In this document: positions 10,644-22,539 of the stretch, piece by piece
Layout of the letters: every line of letters begins with the position of its first letter
Position numbering within the stretch: the first letter of the stretch is position 1
Origin: Wolfiporia cocos
Taxonomy: Eukaryota > Basidiomycota > Agaricomycetes > Polyporales > Phaeolaceae
DNA length: 64,000 bases
Direction: 5' to 3'
NCBI GenBank assembly: GCA_029448655.1
Contig: JACCLO010000008.1
Coordinates: 2,232,001-2,296,000, forward strand
Notes under the pieces: model-generated
Told to the model about the DNA's origin: nothing
The model's input: the letters and a program-made list of their open reading frames with translations, nothing else
Database searches by the model: none
Translations under genes and position numbers: made by a program

Positions 10644-12435
10644 TCAATTGCCGGCACCAAGGGGCGCGCTGCCTTTCCGGGTCCTGACAACTTTGTTACG
10701 CAACGCCTTCTCCTTCAACTCGCTCTCACGCCGCTCCAGCTCCGACCTGTCGGGCACAGGCTGCAAATTGAATGTCAGCAGCTCAAGATGCAGTTGGCAG
10801 CGTAGGTAACTCGCCTGATCGCGTTCCTCATCTCCCCATTTGCTCTTGCGCTTCTCCGCGTCCGCCTGTCCCTTGATCTTCAGCTCTCCTTCGATCTCCT
10901 TACCTTTTCCGCTTGGCGACTTTGGATCAATGTCCATTTCGGCTGCCTTATCAGCATTCGATTTACCTCGCTTGGCCTCGTCAGGCGTCCTACTCCTACT
11001 TCGACTCCGGCTGCTGATCGTCCTGCTCCTGCTTCGGCTTCGACTTGCATTTCTCTTGCCTCTAGGCGAGTCCCGACCTACATCCACGCTCCGTTCCGTG
11101 GAGCGGTCCCTCCTGCGCGGAGGAGGTGGGCGCTCTAAGGATCTACTAGGGCTCCGTCTGCGTCTGCGGCCTGGAGGAGGCGTGAGCGAGCGGCTCCTGC
11201 TCCTGCTGTAGCTCCTGCGTCGACCGTATCCACCGCGATACGAAGGAGGGCTGCGTGAGCGTGAACGCGACCGAGGGCCTGGGGAGACCCGGCGCCTCTG
11301 CGGAGGCGGGCTGCGCGAGTCCTTGCGGCGTACCCGATCCAAATCACGAGGCGGTGGCGGTATTGAGGGCGAGCGGCGGCGGCGGCGAGAGGGCGGCGGC
11401 GAGCGGGAGGTCGAGCGGCGGAGCGGAGAGCGACGGCGATGTGGCGGCGTGTCGCGATCAGCGCCGCCGCGGCGAGGAGGGGGCGGTGTGCGGGAGGGAG
11501 AGCGGAAGCGGCGGCTGCGGGGAGTTGAGGAGGGCGAGCGCGAGCCGGAGCGGCGGCGGTGAGGTGGAAGAGAGCGGGGAGGAGGAGATGGGGACGGTGT
11601 TCTTCGGCGGGGAGGGCGCTATGATGAGCGGCACTTAGCTTGTAACATACACACTGGATTAGAGGACTTACCCCGCCACGAGCACCCCACCCATTGTCGC
11701 GTGGTCTGCCACCGCGGTCATCATCGAACCCCCCTCTGCCCCGTCCTCTGCCCCGTCCACGACCTCTGCCGTTTGCTCTCGATTCTCTCTCGCGAATCTC
11801 ATCTAGACGCGCACGCCTGTCTCTCTCCTCCAACGCGCGGGTGTCGCCCATTTTGGTTTGCCGCATTTCCTCCTTTTTCTCCTCGACGAACGTGCGCGGG
11901 ACACCGGCAGGGGAGTCCTGTGCTTCTAGCAGGAGTTTCCAAAGGGCAGACATGAATGCCGCGGTATTATTCGTCAGGAATCCAGTCAGGTTGATCTGCA
12001 TTTTTCTGGGATCTGGAGTCTGAAAGTGCCACAATTAACCCAAGCACTTTACGTTGAAGAAGTAAAGCGCACTGGTTGTGAATCGTCTTCCAGGAGACCC
12101 ATAGCGTATTCGACAACGACTTCGTCCTCAAACCCGACAAGTTCAACAATCTTCTTGACCACCCAGGGCCGGATGACGGATAGGCTGACTTTGCGCATAT
12201 CAACCTAGCAACCTCCGTTGAGCTCGTTGTGCCTTTGACCCTGACTTCAACTAGTCTACCTTCTTGTCAAACTCGGGCGGGAACTTCATCGTCTTGAGGA
12301 GCTTCAGCTCCTTGTCCGAGAACCTGCGGTCCTGGTCGGCTGAAGTGCCTTTGAAGAAACCTGGACATTGAAATCAAATAGATCTTAGCATTACACTATG
12401 ACATAGCTGGATAGCATCTTACCTGCATCTGCCAT
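10644..12435 (-). CDS. SRRM1: PWI-domain splicing factor, SRRM1/SRm160 homologue
   Basis: Six exons: 12435-12423, 12360-12260, 12204-12073, 12019-11672, 11618-10815 and 10760-10644 (about 504 aa). The N-terminus MADAGFFKGTSADQDRRF and the downstream PWI-domain blocks (RPWVVKKIVELVGFEDEVVVEY, split; KMQINLTGFL) are classic for SRm160. An RGRGRGRG tract follows, then about 250 residues of RS/RP repeats and a basic tail. The protein is a nuclear splicing coactivator that binds RNA and SR proteins. The final intron (10814-10761) has a GC-AG boundary. It is 54 nt with no in-frame stop, so it could also be retained. The RS region is strongly strand-biased, which gives long antisense open frames. 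Confidence 0.92.
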
Positions 12436-13372
12436 GACGATTCCAAAGCCTTTGCTCGAGTAGAGTTGTCCGGCTATGTGATGGCTGCGAGCAGTGGTTC
12501 ACAAACATTTGATTTCAGTTACTGCTTGATATGTCAATATGACTAGTTGATTAGTATAATATTTTGTGCGGTTACTGACTGTTAGTATGACATTATCTTC
12601 GAGATGTCGAGAGTGCCTCCGAGCCACTGCTAGCCGCGAGTGTGAATGCTGCAGCTTTCGGCCACTACATGCGCCCGCACTAATAGGCCGGACAGTAGGT
12701 GGCTTGAATCCGTGTTCCTGTCAACGAGAAGCCATATTGTGCTTCCGGCTGCGCATTCACTAACGGTGCGGCATTCATCTCAAGGGAAGGGGTTTGTACG
12801 GGATCTGCATAATGCAATACATTTCTTCACAGCTTGACTTGTTCTATGTACTAGATATCGAGACTTCATCCTCACACCATTGCGTTGACCCTCAGGCCTC
12901 AGTTCCTCCAAGCAAAGCGAACTGCGGCAATGAAAGAGCCTGCTCGCTTCGGTATTCAGTTCAATCCATCAAGTCTCGATGGTCCGATGCACGCACTAAT
13001 TTATGGAAGAGATTTATGACTCTGGCACTTTACACATACAGGTGAAGCGACGTGCAGACGTACTGCTCCTCGAAAGAATTTGAAGTTCCTATATCATACG
13101 GCACCTCTACATTCTTGGGCGCTGACGTTGGTCGTTCTGCTCCGCGCTACAGCCACCGATCAGACAGGTAGTATCCCGTAACCTCATCGCCCGCGAGGAT
13201 CACTTCAGTTCCCTTGGGAGCTTAGATATCTGGCTTATCAATGAGGGGCTAGATGTTCTTAATTAACGGGAGGGCAAAGCGGATATCATTGTGATATTCA
13301 TCCTGCCCAGAGGCTACCAATTACAGCCCGCCAGGCGTCGTTATATATCAAACACGCGGAGGTGCTGTCTTA
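12436..13372. other. intergenic upstream of SET1
   Basis: No gene recognised. Short plus-strand frames at 12566-13045 lack any known motif. TTATATATCA at about 13340 may be a TATA box for the following gene. Confidence 0.4.
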
Positions 13373-14698
13373 ATGGATCCCTCAGCGCCCTCGAGAATTT
13401 CACCCCATACATTGGGCCTGTGTTCACATCATCTGCCTTTCACCCCGCATTTCACCGCTTGCATGCATATGGAACACAGTGCGTTCCTCTCTTCTACAAC
13501 CCACAATCAGTGCACTAAATTTGTTTTGCTATTACAGACGGCGTCGACACTGTGGTACCTGGTGCATTGCGCGTGGCCGGACCATGCAACGCCATTCCTG
13601 ACGCAGAGACCGGTATGGTGCTCTTCCTCACTATGCCTTGCTAGGACCTATCTTCTCCTCGTCCTCCTAGACAGCGAACTCGAGCACCAGGCCCAACCCC
13701 CCTTCAGCATCACTACTGTACAGGGCAAGGGCAACGGCGTTGTTGCCACGCGCCCCCTTCCGAAAGGCGCCGTCTTCTTGACAGAAAGGCCTCTTTTCAC
13801 TCAAAATGCTGCACGAACGAACTCCGGCATCCTGTGCGCACTTTCCGTATGCACACGCGAGGAGCAGCAGACCTACTTCTCGCTCGCCAACGCGCATAAG
13901 GGAGGACAGTTTCTGCCCGCGCTCGCCATTTTTGAGACGAATTCTCTCCCTTGCGACGATGCGCTTGCATCCAACCCTAGCAATGGACGTCGTGGGATTT
14001 TCCTCATTGCCGCTCAGGTGAATCACTCGTGTGCGCCGAACGTCAGTCGTGTGTGGGATCCTGCTGCGCAAGTGATGGTATTCCGCGCACTGCGGCAGAT
14101 TGCACCGGGGGAAGAGCTGTGTGTCAACTACATTGATCTGCTCGCTACGAGGGACGAGCGTCGGGGCGTGTTACAACAGCATTTCGGTTTCACGTGCATC
14201 TGTTCTGTCTGCACTTCGGAAGGCGAATGTCTGGCGGAAAGTGATCGACGACGAGCGACACTACGTAGACTTTATGACGAGGCTGCTACATGCCTGAATG
14301 AGCCGACATTGGGTATGAGGAAGGCGAGTATGATTCAATCACATCAATAGTCAACTGCTATCTGAACATTTCCAAGATCAAGATTGCCCTCCGTCTGCTC
14401 AAAGAAGAAGATCTCGTGCATTACGAAGCCTCATTCAGCTTCGATGCATTCCAATTTTGTGTTATGGTAGGTGACGTCGGTCAGTGACATTATTGCGTCT
14501 TCCGGACATCCGATCTTTCAACAGGTCTCTGATTTCGCAAATGCGAAGCAATGGGTACGCAAGGCCTGGGAGGCATCATGCGTTACATCTGGTCCCAGTA
14601 GTCCTGCGGCACGCACATTCAAGATGTACTGGGCCAACCCACGCACTCACAGGTTCTCCGGCAAACTTCCGCGTATGGTTCTCAGTAGCCCGGACTGA
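13373..14698 (+). CDS. SET-domain (SMYD-like) protein SET1
   Basis: The well-supported part is ..FSITTVQGKGNGVVATR.. (about 13702) to 14323, then exons 14377-14466 and 14525-14698. SET motifs are intact: GKGNGVVA, NHSCAPN, GEELCVNYID, and the post-SET CICSVC. The C-terminal helical extension (AKQWVRKAWE, then SSPD at the end) matches SET2 and SET3. Intron 14324-14376 uses a GC donor where both paralogues have GT. The N-terminus is uncertain: 13373 is merely the first ATG of the open frame, whereas SET2/3 start with a 10-nt exon. Upstream exons or a leader may have been missed. Family role: protein-lysine methyltransferase; the substrate cannot be told. Confidence 0.75.
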
Positions 14699-15030
14699 TG
14701 TCGTGAGTGCCGCAATATGACCGAGGATTATGCTTTTTATGGGAGAGCTGGGACATACATGCAGAAGCCTTGTCTAATTGGTACTCTCAGTGTATCTTAC
14801 AGGAGTTTTATGCATTTTCAAGCTGTTTCCATCAAGTCTTCGAGGGCGGTCTCGGCTGGGTAGTCACGTCTTGGCTGACTTACCCCGCCAGTCTGGAGTA
14901 TGTCGAGCGACACATCAGAGAGATCTACATTTGCAATACTATGGATCTGCGATTCTGACTTGGCTTTGGTCTTGGGCAGCTTGAATTAGCGCAGTCCTCG
15001 CGGTCACGATCGAGACGCGCGTCGCTGACT
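14699..15030. other. intergenic
   Basis: 3' flank of SET1. Short frames are present, none with recognisable motifs. Confidence 0.4.
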
Positions 15031-15279
15031 ATGTCGATCGTAGATCATGCGACCTCGGAGGGTGTTATCAAGCTCCGTCGCGGTGAGTCTCGTGCGGCAC
15101 ACCGCTCCTTTGATGGCTACATCTGACGACTCCGAGACCACTGATGGCACACAGAATTACTAGTCGGGTTCGCTGCGACCCTCAGATTGCCGAGAGAGGA
15201 GCGCCAGATGATGCATGTTAGGTCATTTGTGTGCATTCTGCGCATCTCCGTGGGAGCGCCTGCGAGCTACTCTGATTAG
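15031..15279 (+). CDS. possible small two-exon ORF of unknown function
   Basis: Exons 15031-15082 and 15155-15279 join in phase to give 58 aa (MSIVDHATSEGVIKLRR.. / ..ELLVGFAATLRLPREERQ..). The donor GTGAGT and acceptor CACAG are good, and the intron would otherwise introduce a stop. The charged amphipathic composition looks coding, but I see no homologue. It could be a remnant or an exon of a larger gene. Confidence 0.3.
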
Positions 15280-15410
15280 CTACCATGCCCCGCTTCCTTG
15301 AGTCACACACGCGACTGCCCTCTGCCTTTACCACCACCTGTGCCCACCCATGCGCGCACGGACGCCTTTGCCCCATTTCATGCCTATTGCCTGAGTGACG
15401 AGTTGGAATC

Positions 15411-16365
15411 ATGGCCTTATCTTCCTCCGTCGCATCTACCGCTTCGTCCAGCTCCAGTGCTCCGTCCGCCTCGTCCAGCAGCGACACAAACGCGTCCTTC
15501 GGCCAAACAGGCACGCTTCCATTCAGCTTCCTCATCACCTTCTGCGCCGTCTTCATCTTCTTCGTCGGCTGCGGCTTCAGCTCGCGCCGCCTCACCGCCG
15601 AGCTCCGACGGAACCTTGGGCGTACTGCCCAACAGCAACAAAGTCGTCCGCGCGCACCGCGTCTCTGGGATGTCGTCCCGCATGCGGAGTTTGGGAGGGC
15701 TGTGGAGATGTGGGCGGGCATGCTGGTGAGCACGCTACGCACCATAAGCAAGCGGGCAACAGCGCTTATGGAAGGGAACGCTCCTCCTCTATCTCAAGCC
15801 GCTCTCAGCTACTTATATCCGTGAGAAGGAGGAAGAGCCCACACCGTCACCGCCACTTCCGCCCGTATCGCGGTGGTCGTCCGTCCCAGTGCCTCCGACA
15901 CAGCAGATACCTCAGCGGTCACTCGTAATACGAATCCTGGACTATATCCCATTTGTCTCACTGCTATTAGCGGTGCGCGAGATGCGTCGGCGACAAGCAC
16001 TGCTGGGGCCTAACGCACCATGTGCCGATGTACCCCCAAAGCCGCCAGTGCGAGCTGTGCAAGTAGCTGTCCTAATTTCCATGCCTTCTGCGGACCGCCC
16101 AGTGTGGCGACGGCCCAGGAGTACTCTTGATCCATATATTGACACAAGGCAAGACGTCACAGGCGTTGAGAAGAAGAAGGATCGTGGCAAGGGACGAGAT
16201 GAATGCTTTGCCAGCTATATGGAACGTGATTTAGGCATGGGATATAGGGAGCTCGCTGTTGGGTTGACGGAGCTGCCGTGGACGACTGATGACCTAGAGA
16301 ACACGTGAGTCGGCAAAGCATTTGTTGCTCTAGTGATCATTCTAACATAGCACAGGGATGGATGA
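15411..16365 (+). CDS. conserved fungal one-pass membrane protein of unknown function
   Basis: Exons 15411-15725 and 15799-16314, then a likely last intron (GTGAGT at 16315 to CACAG at 16355) ending ENTDG; unspliced it would stop at 16308 as ENT. A Ser/Ala/Thr-rich N-terminus is followed by one hydrophobic segment (FSFLITFCAVFIFFVGCGF) and a basic stop-transfer (SSRRLTAELRR), so an N-out or N-in single-span topology is likely. Later come a Pro-rich stretch, a second weakly hydrophobic piece (LDYIPFVSLLLAV), VAVLISMPS and the charged tail ELAVGLTELPW. The block around VAVLISMPS is one I associate with uncharacterised basidiomycete proteins. No function is proposed. Confidence 0.6.
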
Positions 16366-18353
16366 CGAACATCATGACCTGCCACGCTTTCCTGTTGTAA
16401 CATTACTGTACTTATGCCCACACTTTATGAAGTGTATCCAGATACTTGCATGAGTATCACACAGTAGGGCAAATGATTAATGATTGCGGATATTGCTATT
16501 GCTTGGGTGTTTGGCGGAACATTTACGAGTCGATGAAATACGGGTGTGTTTCTTTCTTTCGCTCATCTGTCCAACTTGAGTGGTAGCTTATGGAATGATA
16601 GGCGCGTAGTAAGACTGAGCAGAGATCGATACGGCCACGCACACTGATAGTGAGGCCACATATCGGTACGAGCATAGTGTAGAATTGAATGCACTGAAAG
16701 TCCTTCTCCTCAGATTTACGGGTACTCATATCATATTCTCATAATTGCTGTCGTTGTCTGGACGCTGTACACCAGCTGCCTCAGCTCTAAAACTAGATTG
16801 TGGAACAAGCTGTTCAAAACCAACGCCTCCACGGCAGCAGCTTGTCCTGGATTCGCAGAAATCCATCGAACCTTGAACTCCGTCGAGCAAGAAGGCCCTC
16901 GACAATGCGAATTGGGCAAAGGTCCGCTCCAACATTCCCTATCGTCGTCCAATTCTTATACTCCTTAGCCGGCCACTCCTGCCAGGCATCGGATAGTAAG
17001 TCTATCGACTTGACTATAGTGCGTCGTCTGATACATTTTCGACCCATCGCCCGTGTACCGGATCTCTTCGGTAAATGAGATTGTGGATGCGGGCGACTTG
17101 TACGACCCGGCCAAGACCTTCCTCCTTATGGCGCTGCGACGCATGGTACACAGCGCGAACTCTGCATTGCGTACTGCGTGAGTATCTCTGTCTTAGTGTG
17201 CCGGTATGTACACAGCAAAAGGTTTCGAGGTCTACTTTGCATACGCGCATAGTCTAATCTTGGTCGGTCGGACAACCTGATACCAGCACCTATCTGTCAA
17301 GACCAGCTCAAAATTGCTATAGCCGGCTGTACAGTCGTCTTTTTAACTCTGTCGCCACTCAAAGCACAAATTGCAGACCTGAGTTGGGGCGTCGCCAGAT
17401 CATCATTGCTCGTCGCTTGCCGTAGCATACATATGGTATCCCACCCGCTGCCAATACTAATCAGACGTTACCATGCACGGGTCTTGAAAACGTTGATTGA
17501 GGTATATCACCGCCGGCTTTGGTGGGCCTGCTCTGGACGTAAGTGCCGGGTTGACATCCCCGCATATCACGTCGTTGACACCGGAACGGAAGCAGGTCCG
17601 CGCTTTTGCGTGCCGCCGGGAGGCGTTCAAGATCTGCCCAGGAACCAAGTATTTTGGCCGTGCCGCTCTCAGCGGCAGGAACTCAGCTCGGAACTATTCC
17701 GGAGCGAGATGCATGGCATACGCTGTGCTATCCGTGCATTCAGCTGCATCTCTCTGTGGGTGTGTGGCGGCACAACAGTCTGTAACTGATGGATCGATGT
17801 ACGGGTTCCTGCCGACAGGATGATCAGTGTGATGAATAAGGTTCTATTACCACTACCTGATGTATCCCGGTCGTCGAGAGTCTCGATGGTCCGCGCCTCG
17901 CTGGCGCAACCATGGAGACGAAGGAAGACAAAGCACCCATACACTGGAATGCTGATTAGCATCCTGCCAAATGGTGCGCAACCACTTCTCGAAAGCGGTA
18001 GGCAGCGATGTTCGTTGCCGCCTGTAGTACTAAATTGTTGCAGTATCTTCGCTTGCCAAACACTGGCAGAACTCGTCCTGATGTGTTTCTCAGGATCATG
18101 CGATTTCAGTGCAACCATCTCCGTATGTCTTGGCGTGGACCACTTCAGTTCATGGCATGAAAGGTGCATTCTGCTTCCATTCACCTGCCGCCGCGGGGTC
18201 ACCAATAACACATTCCAACAAGCATCGAAGGTGGTTCGACAACGGGAGATCTTGTTGATCACCCACTAGGGCATATATACCGTACGGCCCCAGTACGATG
18301 CCTCACATCGCCGCGCGATATTCCGCTCTCTGTTACTCTCCTTGATCACAAGA
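16366..18353. other. 2 kb with coding-like fragments but no gene model
   Basis: A plus-strand fragment at 17041-17175 (VNEIVDAGDLYDPAKTFLL..) and another near 17910 (METKEDKAPIHWN) look coding but lie between stops without obvious splice partners. GGCATCGGATAGTAAG at about 16986 resembles the SSP leader motif, but no signal peptide follows. The opposing frames at 17669-18262 (-) and 17820-18269 (+) cannot both be real and neither has a motif. This may be a decayed gene. Confidence 0.35.
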
Positions 18354-18364
18354 GGTACCGGATA
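18354..18364 (+). promoter_or_regulatory. SSP 5'-leader motif (copy 3)
   Basis: GGTACCGGATA abutting donor GTAAGC at 18365; a likely acceptor is CCTTTAG near 18432. The SSP3 start is at 18464. A TATA-like GCATATATACC lies about 80 nt upstream (near 18270). Confidence 0.7.
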
Positions 18365-18463
18365 GTAAGCATCTGTCCTGAAGTCGGGTGGTGGCTTGCC
18401 ACCCAGTAGCTAATTGCGCCACATAGCCTTTAGTATCGGATAGAATACGACATAACCCCAACA

Positions 18464-18973
18464 ATGTGGTTCCCCAGCACAAGCCTCTTCATCGTGGTGC
18501 TTCTGTGCATGCACAGCGCACTTGCCCTGCCGCTATTGTGAGTCGCCGGCGCTTCCCGTGCCACACCTCGTTCGCTGACCTTGCTAGCAGCCTCCGCCAC
18601 GACCTATCCCTCCGCTCCCCACAAAAGACGTACGTCTCCTTTTCCATCTTAAGAGGTCTGCGCTGACTGAGCATGGCGCCACAGTTCAACCAAGCGCGAC
18701 GACATCAACATGACCGCGCTCCTCTCAGAGCTGAACTTCGGTGCCTCTGGCGATGGCATCGTCCGCCGCTCCTCCGGTGGCGAGCCTGGGCTGTTCGCCC
18801 GCGACATCGCCGCGCCCGCCGCAAATACTGCATCTGAAGGCAGCGCTGAGCCTGAACCAGACGCCCCGAAATCAAATTCCGAGAGGCGCGGATTCGGTGG
18901 GTTCAGGCTTGGAGGAGGGCTTGGCTCGTTCGAAAGCCTCCGATTCGGGATGGGGGACTCCCGCACGGACTAG
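18464..18973 (+). CDS. small secreted protein SSP3 with dibasic processing sites
   Basis: Three exons: 18464-18537, 18591-18629 and 18685-18973 (133 aa). The signal peptide MWFPSTSLFIVVLLCMHSA(LA) is followed by LPL and a phase-2 intron; the second intron is also phase 2. The mature chain has dibasic sites (STKR, IVRR, SERR) that would release short segments such as DDINMTALLSELNFGASGDG. FG motifs recur (LNFGASGDG, LRFGMGDS). Cysteine is absent after the leader and the C-terminus is Gly-rich. This is the layout of Kex2-processed secreted precursors. No known family is recognised; function unknown. Confidence 0.7.
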
Positions 18974-19458
18974 GCGTTGACACTGTTTTGTATGATTGTG
19001 TGACTCCGGGACTTAGTACTACTAGGTGGCACGTAGTGGCGTGCCCACGGACTCGGACCCGGGAACTTGGCTCTCGCAGCACAGACATACACACTACTTG
19101 CGAGCCTTGCGATAGCTGCGTGATTGTCATTATTACACGAGTATTCGGGACAACAGCGCTGAGATAGGACATAGGACATACAGTGCACAAGCACTTCATT
19201 CCGTACTATATTACCACCGCCCCAAGTCTGATTAGACGTACAAAGCGATCGATACAAAAGGACTCGTAACGGTAACAAGTAACATAAAGACACAGGCGAT
19301 TCCGAAATTGAATCATTTTTCATAATCCGTAACCAAGCATTCCCTCCCTGCACCCATGCCCTCCAGTTCCCTATCTCCCCGGACGCGATTCCAGGCATGG
19401 CGATGCAGCAATGATGAGCTATGCGCCTTTCCCAACCATCGCTGATCAACGCCACCGG
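18974..19458. other. convergent 3' flanks of SSP3 and SPC2
   Basis: No supported coding sequence. Small minus-strand frames here are chance. Confidence 0.45.
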
Positions 19459-20702
19459 TCACTCGCCCTTCCCTACCATCACCCGCGCAACGAGCTCGCC
19501 GACCCAGTGCTCGAACGCCTCCTGGTCCATGATGCCATGCTCGTCAAAGAATGTGTGGAACCCACGCTCGCTCCGCGCGCGTGCGCGCCCGAGGAGCGAC
19601 TTTCCACCAGACGTCGAGCGCACGAACGACGCCGAGAGCGCGTACGCGGGTGGTGATGTTGGCGTCGACGGCGTGCTTGTCGAGTTGACGGTTATCCGCT
19701 CGGTGACAATCTGCGTATTTGCAATTCGTCAGTATTGGGCGTGGTTATCATGGGAAGGTTATGGAACGCACGCGCTTGTCGAACGTCTTGCGCTTCCCGA
19801 CAAAGATGATATCGCCCTCAATGAAGTATGCATACAGTGTTTGAAGGGTTGTGAGGACAAGGTATCTGGGGGGCGTGGACGTTATCAGCGTTAGCAGCGA
19901 TTGTACATGAATTCAACGCACAGGATGACGCCTGCCCACACGACGGGTTTGCTCTGCTCAAAGTCGACTTTCCAGCCATAGAGTCCGGTGCCTGCCGCAA
20001 CAAACACACTCAGCCAGCCCAGCGCGAGCCGCACATCGGTGTGTGTGTGTATTTGCTTGAACAGCTCCGGCCGCGAGAGGAACTGCAGCATATCACGTCA
20101 GTATTGAGTCCATGACTTCACCGCAGTTAGTGTATTCGGAATCGCAGACGAGAGCCAACGCGGAATACGCATTGGAGGAGAAAGCCTATCTGACCGATGT
20201 GGCGGATCTGCGTCCGCGTTCACTCATGATTTCTGAACTATGAATGCGATCACGTCGACTTGCTCGCAGCGGCCTCCGTGTACAACATATACGAGGTCAC
20301 AGGGCCCCCGTTGACGCACGTTCGATGCACCGCGCGTGATATACGCACGACATCCCGCGGGGGCGTCGCGAACAGCACACGACCGCGCGCGCCGACGGGC
20401 ACACGACCGCGCAGAACAAGACGAGCGCGCGGGCGCGGACCTTGAACGGACACGCAGAGGAAGGGAGGCACGGCACTCACCCGCTTGAGCGCATCGTCGC
20501 AAGCGTGCTTCATCTCCGTTGCGCTCGCGGTGTTCACCTTCACCTCTTCGCGCTCGTAGTCGCCCATCGGCGGGAGCGCGCTCTGGATTGCAGACTCGCT
20601 CTCGCTGCCCCCGTTCTGCTCGATCGCCCCGGTCGCCCGTCGCTCCGTCGAGCGCGCAGGCGAGAGGTCCCCCTTGTTCGTCTTGCGGTTTCGCGGTGCC
20701 AT
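19459..20702 (-). CDS. SPC2: signal peptidase complex subunit 2 (SPC25)
   Basis: Four exons: 20702-20481, 20082-19922, 19865-19772 and 19710-19459 (242 aa). The N-terminal hydrophilic part ends MKHACDDALKR. The Spc25 core FLSRPELFKQIHTHTDVRLA and two membrane segments (LGWLSVFVAAGTGLYGW; VVWAGVILYLVLTTLQTLYA) follow, then a cytosolic FIEGDIIFVGKRKTFDKR and a Ser/Thr-rich tail. This is the canonical fold of the ER signal peptidase subunit that tunes the membrane thickness around the active site. The first intron is 398 nt, seven times the local norm; no extra exon was found in it. Confidence 0.92.
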
Positions 20703-21257
20703 CGCGTTTTGTGGTGTGTGGGTGAAGTTGGTGGGTAGATGTATCAGCGCAGCTGGTGTGATAGCGGCTTGTCTCTGAGCTGCGTGCAGAGCACTTGCGG
20801 AGCAGGGGTATCAGTCCGGGGGGTATAACAGGAGAGGAGACGGGTGGAGGAAAGAGTTAGGTTAGTGTAGGCCACTCCTTGGCCGACTAGATATGGATCG
20901 ACGTGGCCATACGGACTACATGAGTTCGCTTAGGTTCGCTTAGCTCGCTTGTGTTCGGATCGACTGATTAGCACGTCAAAAGGGAACTGGCTCGGCTCCT
21001 TTATCGGCCTCGTGCCTACCCCACAATTCTGCCGCAGGCACCTAACACCGCTGAAGTCTAAAGGAAAACATTGTTGACGTTACTGGTCTCGATTTCTGCC
21101 ACACTTTCACAGTACCTCAACCTCGAGGCCTCAGGGTAGCCTAGCAGAACATCCGGATGTCGTACATCTTCACATCTGGAATGAAAACCTTGTCTCCTCC
21201 TAGGTCTCCTCCTTTTTGCGGACACACTTTTGCTTTCCTCCTGCTCCGGACCTGATC
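20703..21257. other. intergenic between SPC2 and GST
   Basis: SPC2 promoter side and GST 3' flank. A short direct repeat of GTTCGCTTAG is seen near 20930-20950. No gene. Confidence 0.45.
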
Positions 21258-22236
21258 CTACTCGTCTGCATCAAGCTCCTCGTAGTGCCGGAATATGCCC
21301 ATGCTAAACTCCTGGCTGCGCCCGCTCGCAATGTATTCCTTGATTCCCTTCTCCTGCTGCACGCGCTCGTACAGCTGAAACACGCTGTCGTACTTGCCGC
21401 TCTTCTTCACGGCCGCCATTCGCTTGGGAAACGCGAAGAGCAGCCCGTCGATGACCTAGTGAGCGCACACACCCATCAGCGTATGATACACCATTGGCTT
21501 GCTGAGACGCACGTGGAAGAGGACCAGATCAGCCGTGGTCGTCTGCTTGCCGACGAGGTACGTCCGCGCCCCGTTCGCCGTGGCGGGGTTGCTCGTGAGG
21601 ACCGCTTCGAAGTGTGAGAAATACTTCGGGATGCGGGTCGCACGGAAGTCCGCCGCGCGCTCGAGCGCCGCCTCCTTCTGCTCCTCGTAGTACTTGGACG
21701 ACGCGAGCGGGTGGTGCGTGTCGTGCGCCTGGCCATCCCGTCAGTGCGTGATACGCTCACACGTCTCCCCGCCACGCACATCGTTGTTCACATCCAACGC
21801 CGTCTGCACCAGCTGGTTGACCGTGCTCCGCTCCTCCTCGGCTGCCTCTCTCTCCTCCTCGCTGAGCTCCTTCGCCCCTACGCCCGCCAGCTTACTGCCC
21901 CGCGCCCCCGCGAGCCCGAACTTGGGCGCGATGTGGTTCAGGATCGCCGCGGTCTGCGAGATGACGCGCCCGGAGGGCAGCTCGAGCGCGGGCGGCGCGA
22001 AGTGCGGCGGCGCGCCGATCCGCGCGGGATCTTGCAGCGTCGGCACGAGCGTCTTCGCGTCGAGCATCTCCGTGTACGGCTCGCCGGCATACTCGAATGC
22101 GAGCCGGATGTACTCGCCGCGCCCGGGGATGCCTGGCCACTGCGCGTTGTGAGCGGGAAGGTCGCCATCGATAGGCGCGACGTACGTAGTAGAGAGTGTA
22201 GCCCGCGGAGCGCTGCTTCTTCTCTGGGGGAGCCAT
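21258..22236 (-). CDS. glutathione S-transferase, sigma-like
   Basis: Four exons: 22236-22186, 22139-21780, 21728-21513 and 21455-21258 (274 aa). The thioredoxin-fold start YTLYYWPGIPGRGEYIRLAF carries the catalytic Tyr and the GRGEYIR signature of sigma-type GSTs. LPSGRVISQTAAILNHIA is the cis-Pro/SNAIL-like region that binds glutathione. The C-terminal helical domain includes RTYLVGKQTTTADLVLFH (N-capping box) and a family-length tail. The N-domain insertion (GARGSKLAGVGAKELSEEE) is longer than in animal sigma GSTs but usual in fungal ones. Likely a cytosolic detoxification enzyme; substrate unknown. Confidence 0.88.
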
Positions 22237-22539
22237 CCTTGCAAAGTACCTACTGCTAGAGATCAAACTAGAAGATACGAAGTGCTGTGGGTAGTGAGGG
22301 CGTATATGAAGGCTCGGACGAAGAGGGAAGAACATCGAATCCAAGTGATATGGGCGCTGCGCTGCATGACGTCAATTCTATTTGTAAACGAACGGACAAT
22401 CAAGTGGGACAACGGCGCTGATGAGAGGACCCTGCCAGCTTCTGCTTGCCCATCAGCTGATGCAATGGGAGTGGGCGTCGGCTGCTCTCTCGTAGCGTGA
22501 AGCCCGCATTGATGCAAGGTACAGGTGTATATTCTACCG

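Noticed and set aside
10840..11638. Long plus-strand open frames opposite SRRM1
   Set aside because: They are antisense shadows of the RS-repeat codons; the minus strand has the PWI domain and consistent splicing.
11135..12034. 299-codon minus-strand frame in SRRM1
   Set aside because: Its second half (Ala/His-rich) reads through an intron; the RS frame is entered by splicing from 11672 to 11618.
16980..17000. GGCATCGGATAGTAAG, similar to the SSP leader motif
   Set aside because: It lacks GGTAC and no signal-peptide exon follows within 150 nt.
17669..18269. Overlapping 197- and 149-codon frames on opposite strands
   Set aside because: No domain, signal or splice support for either.
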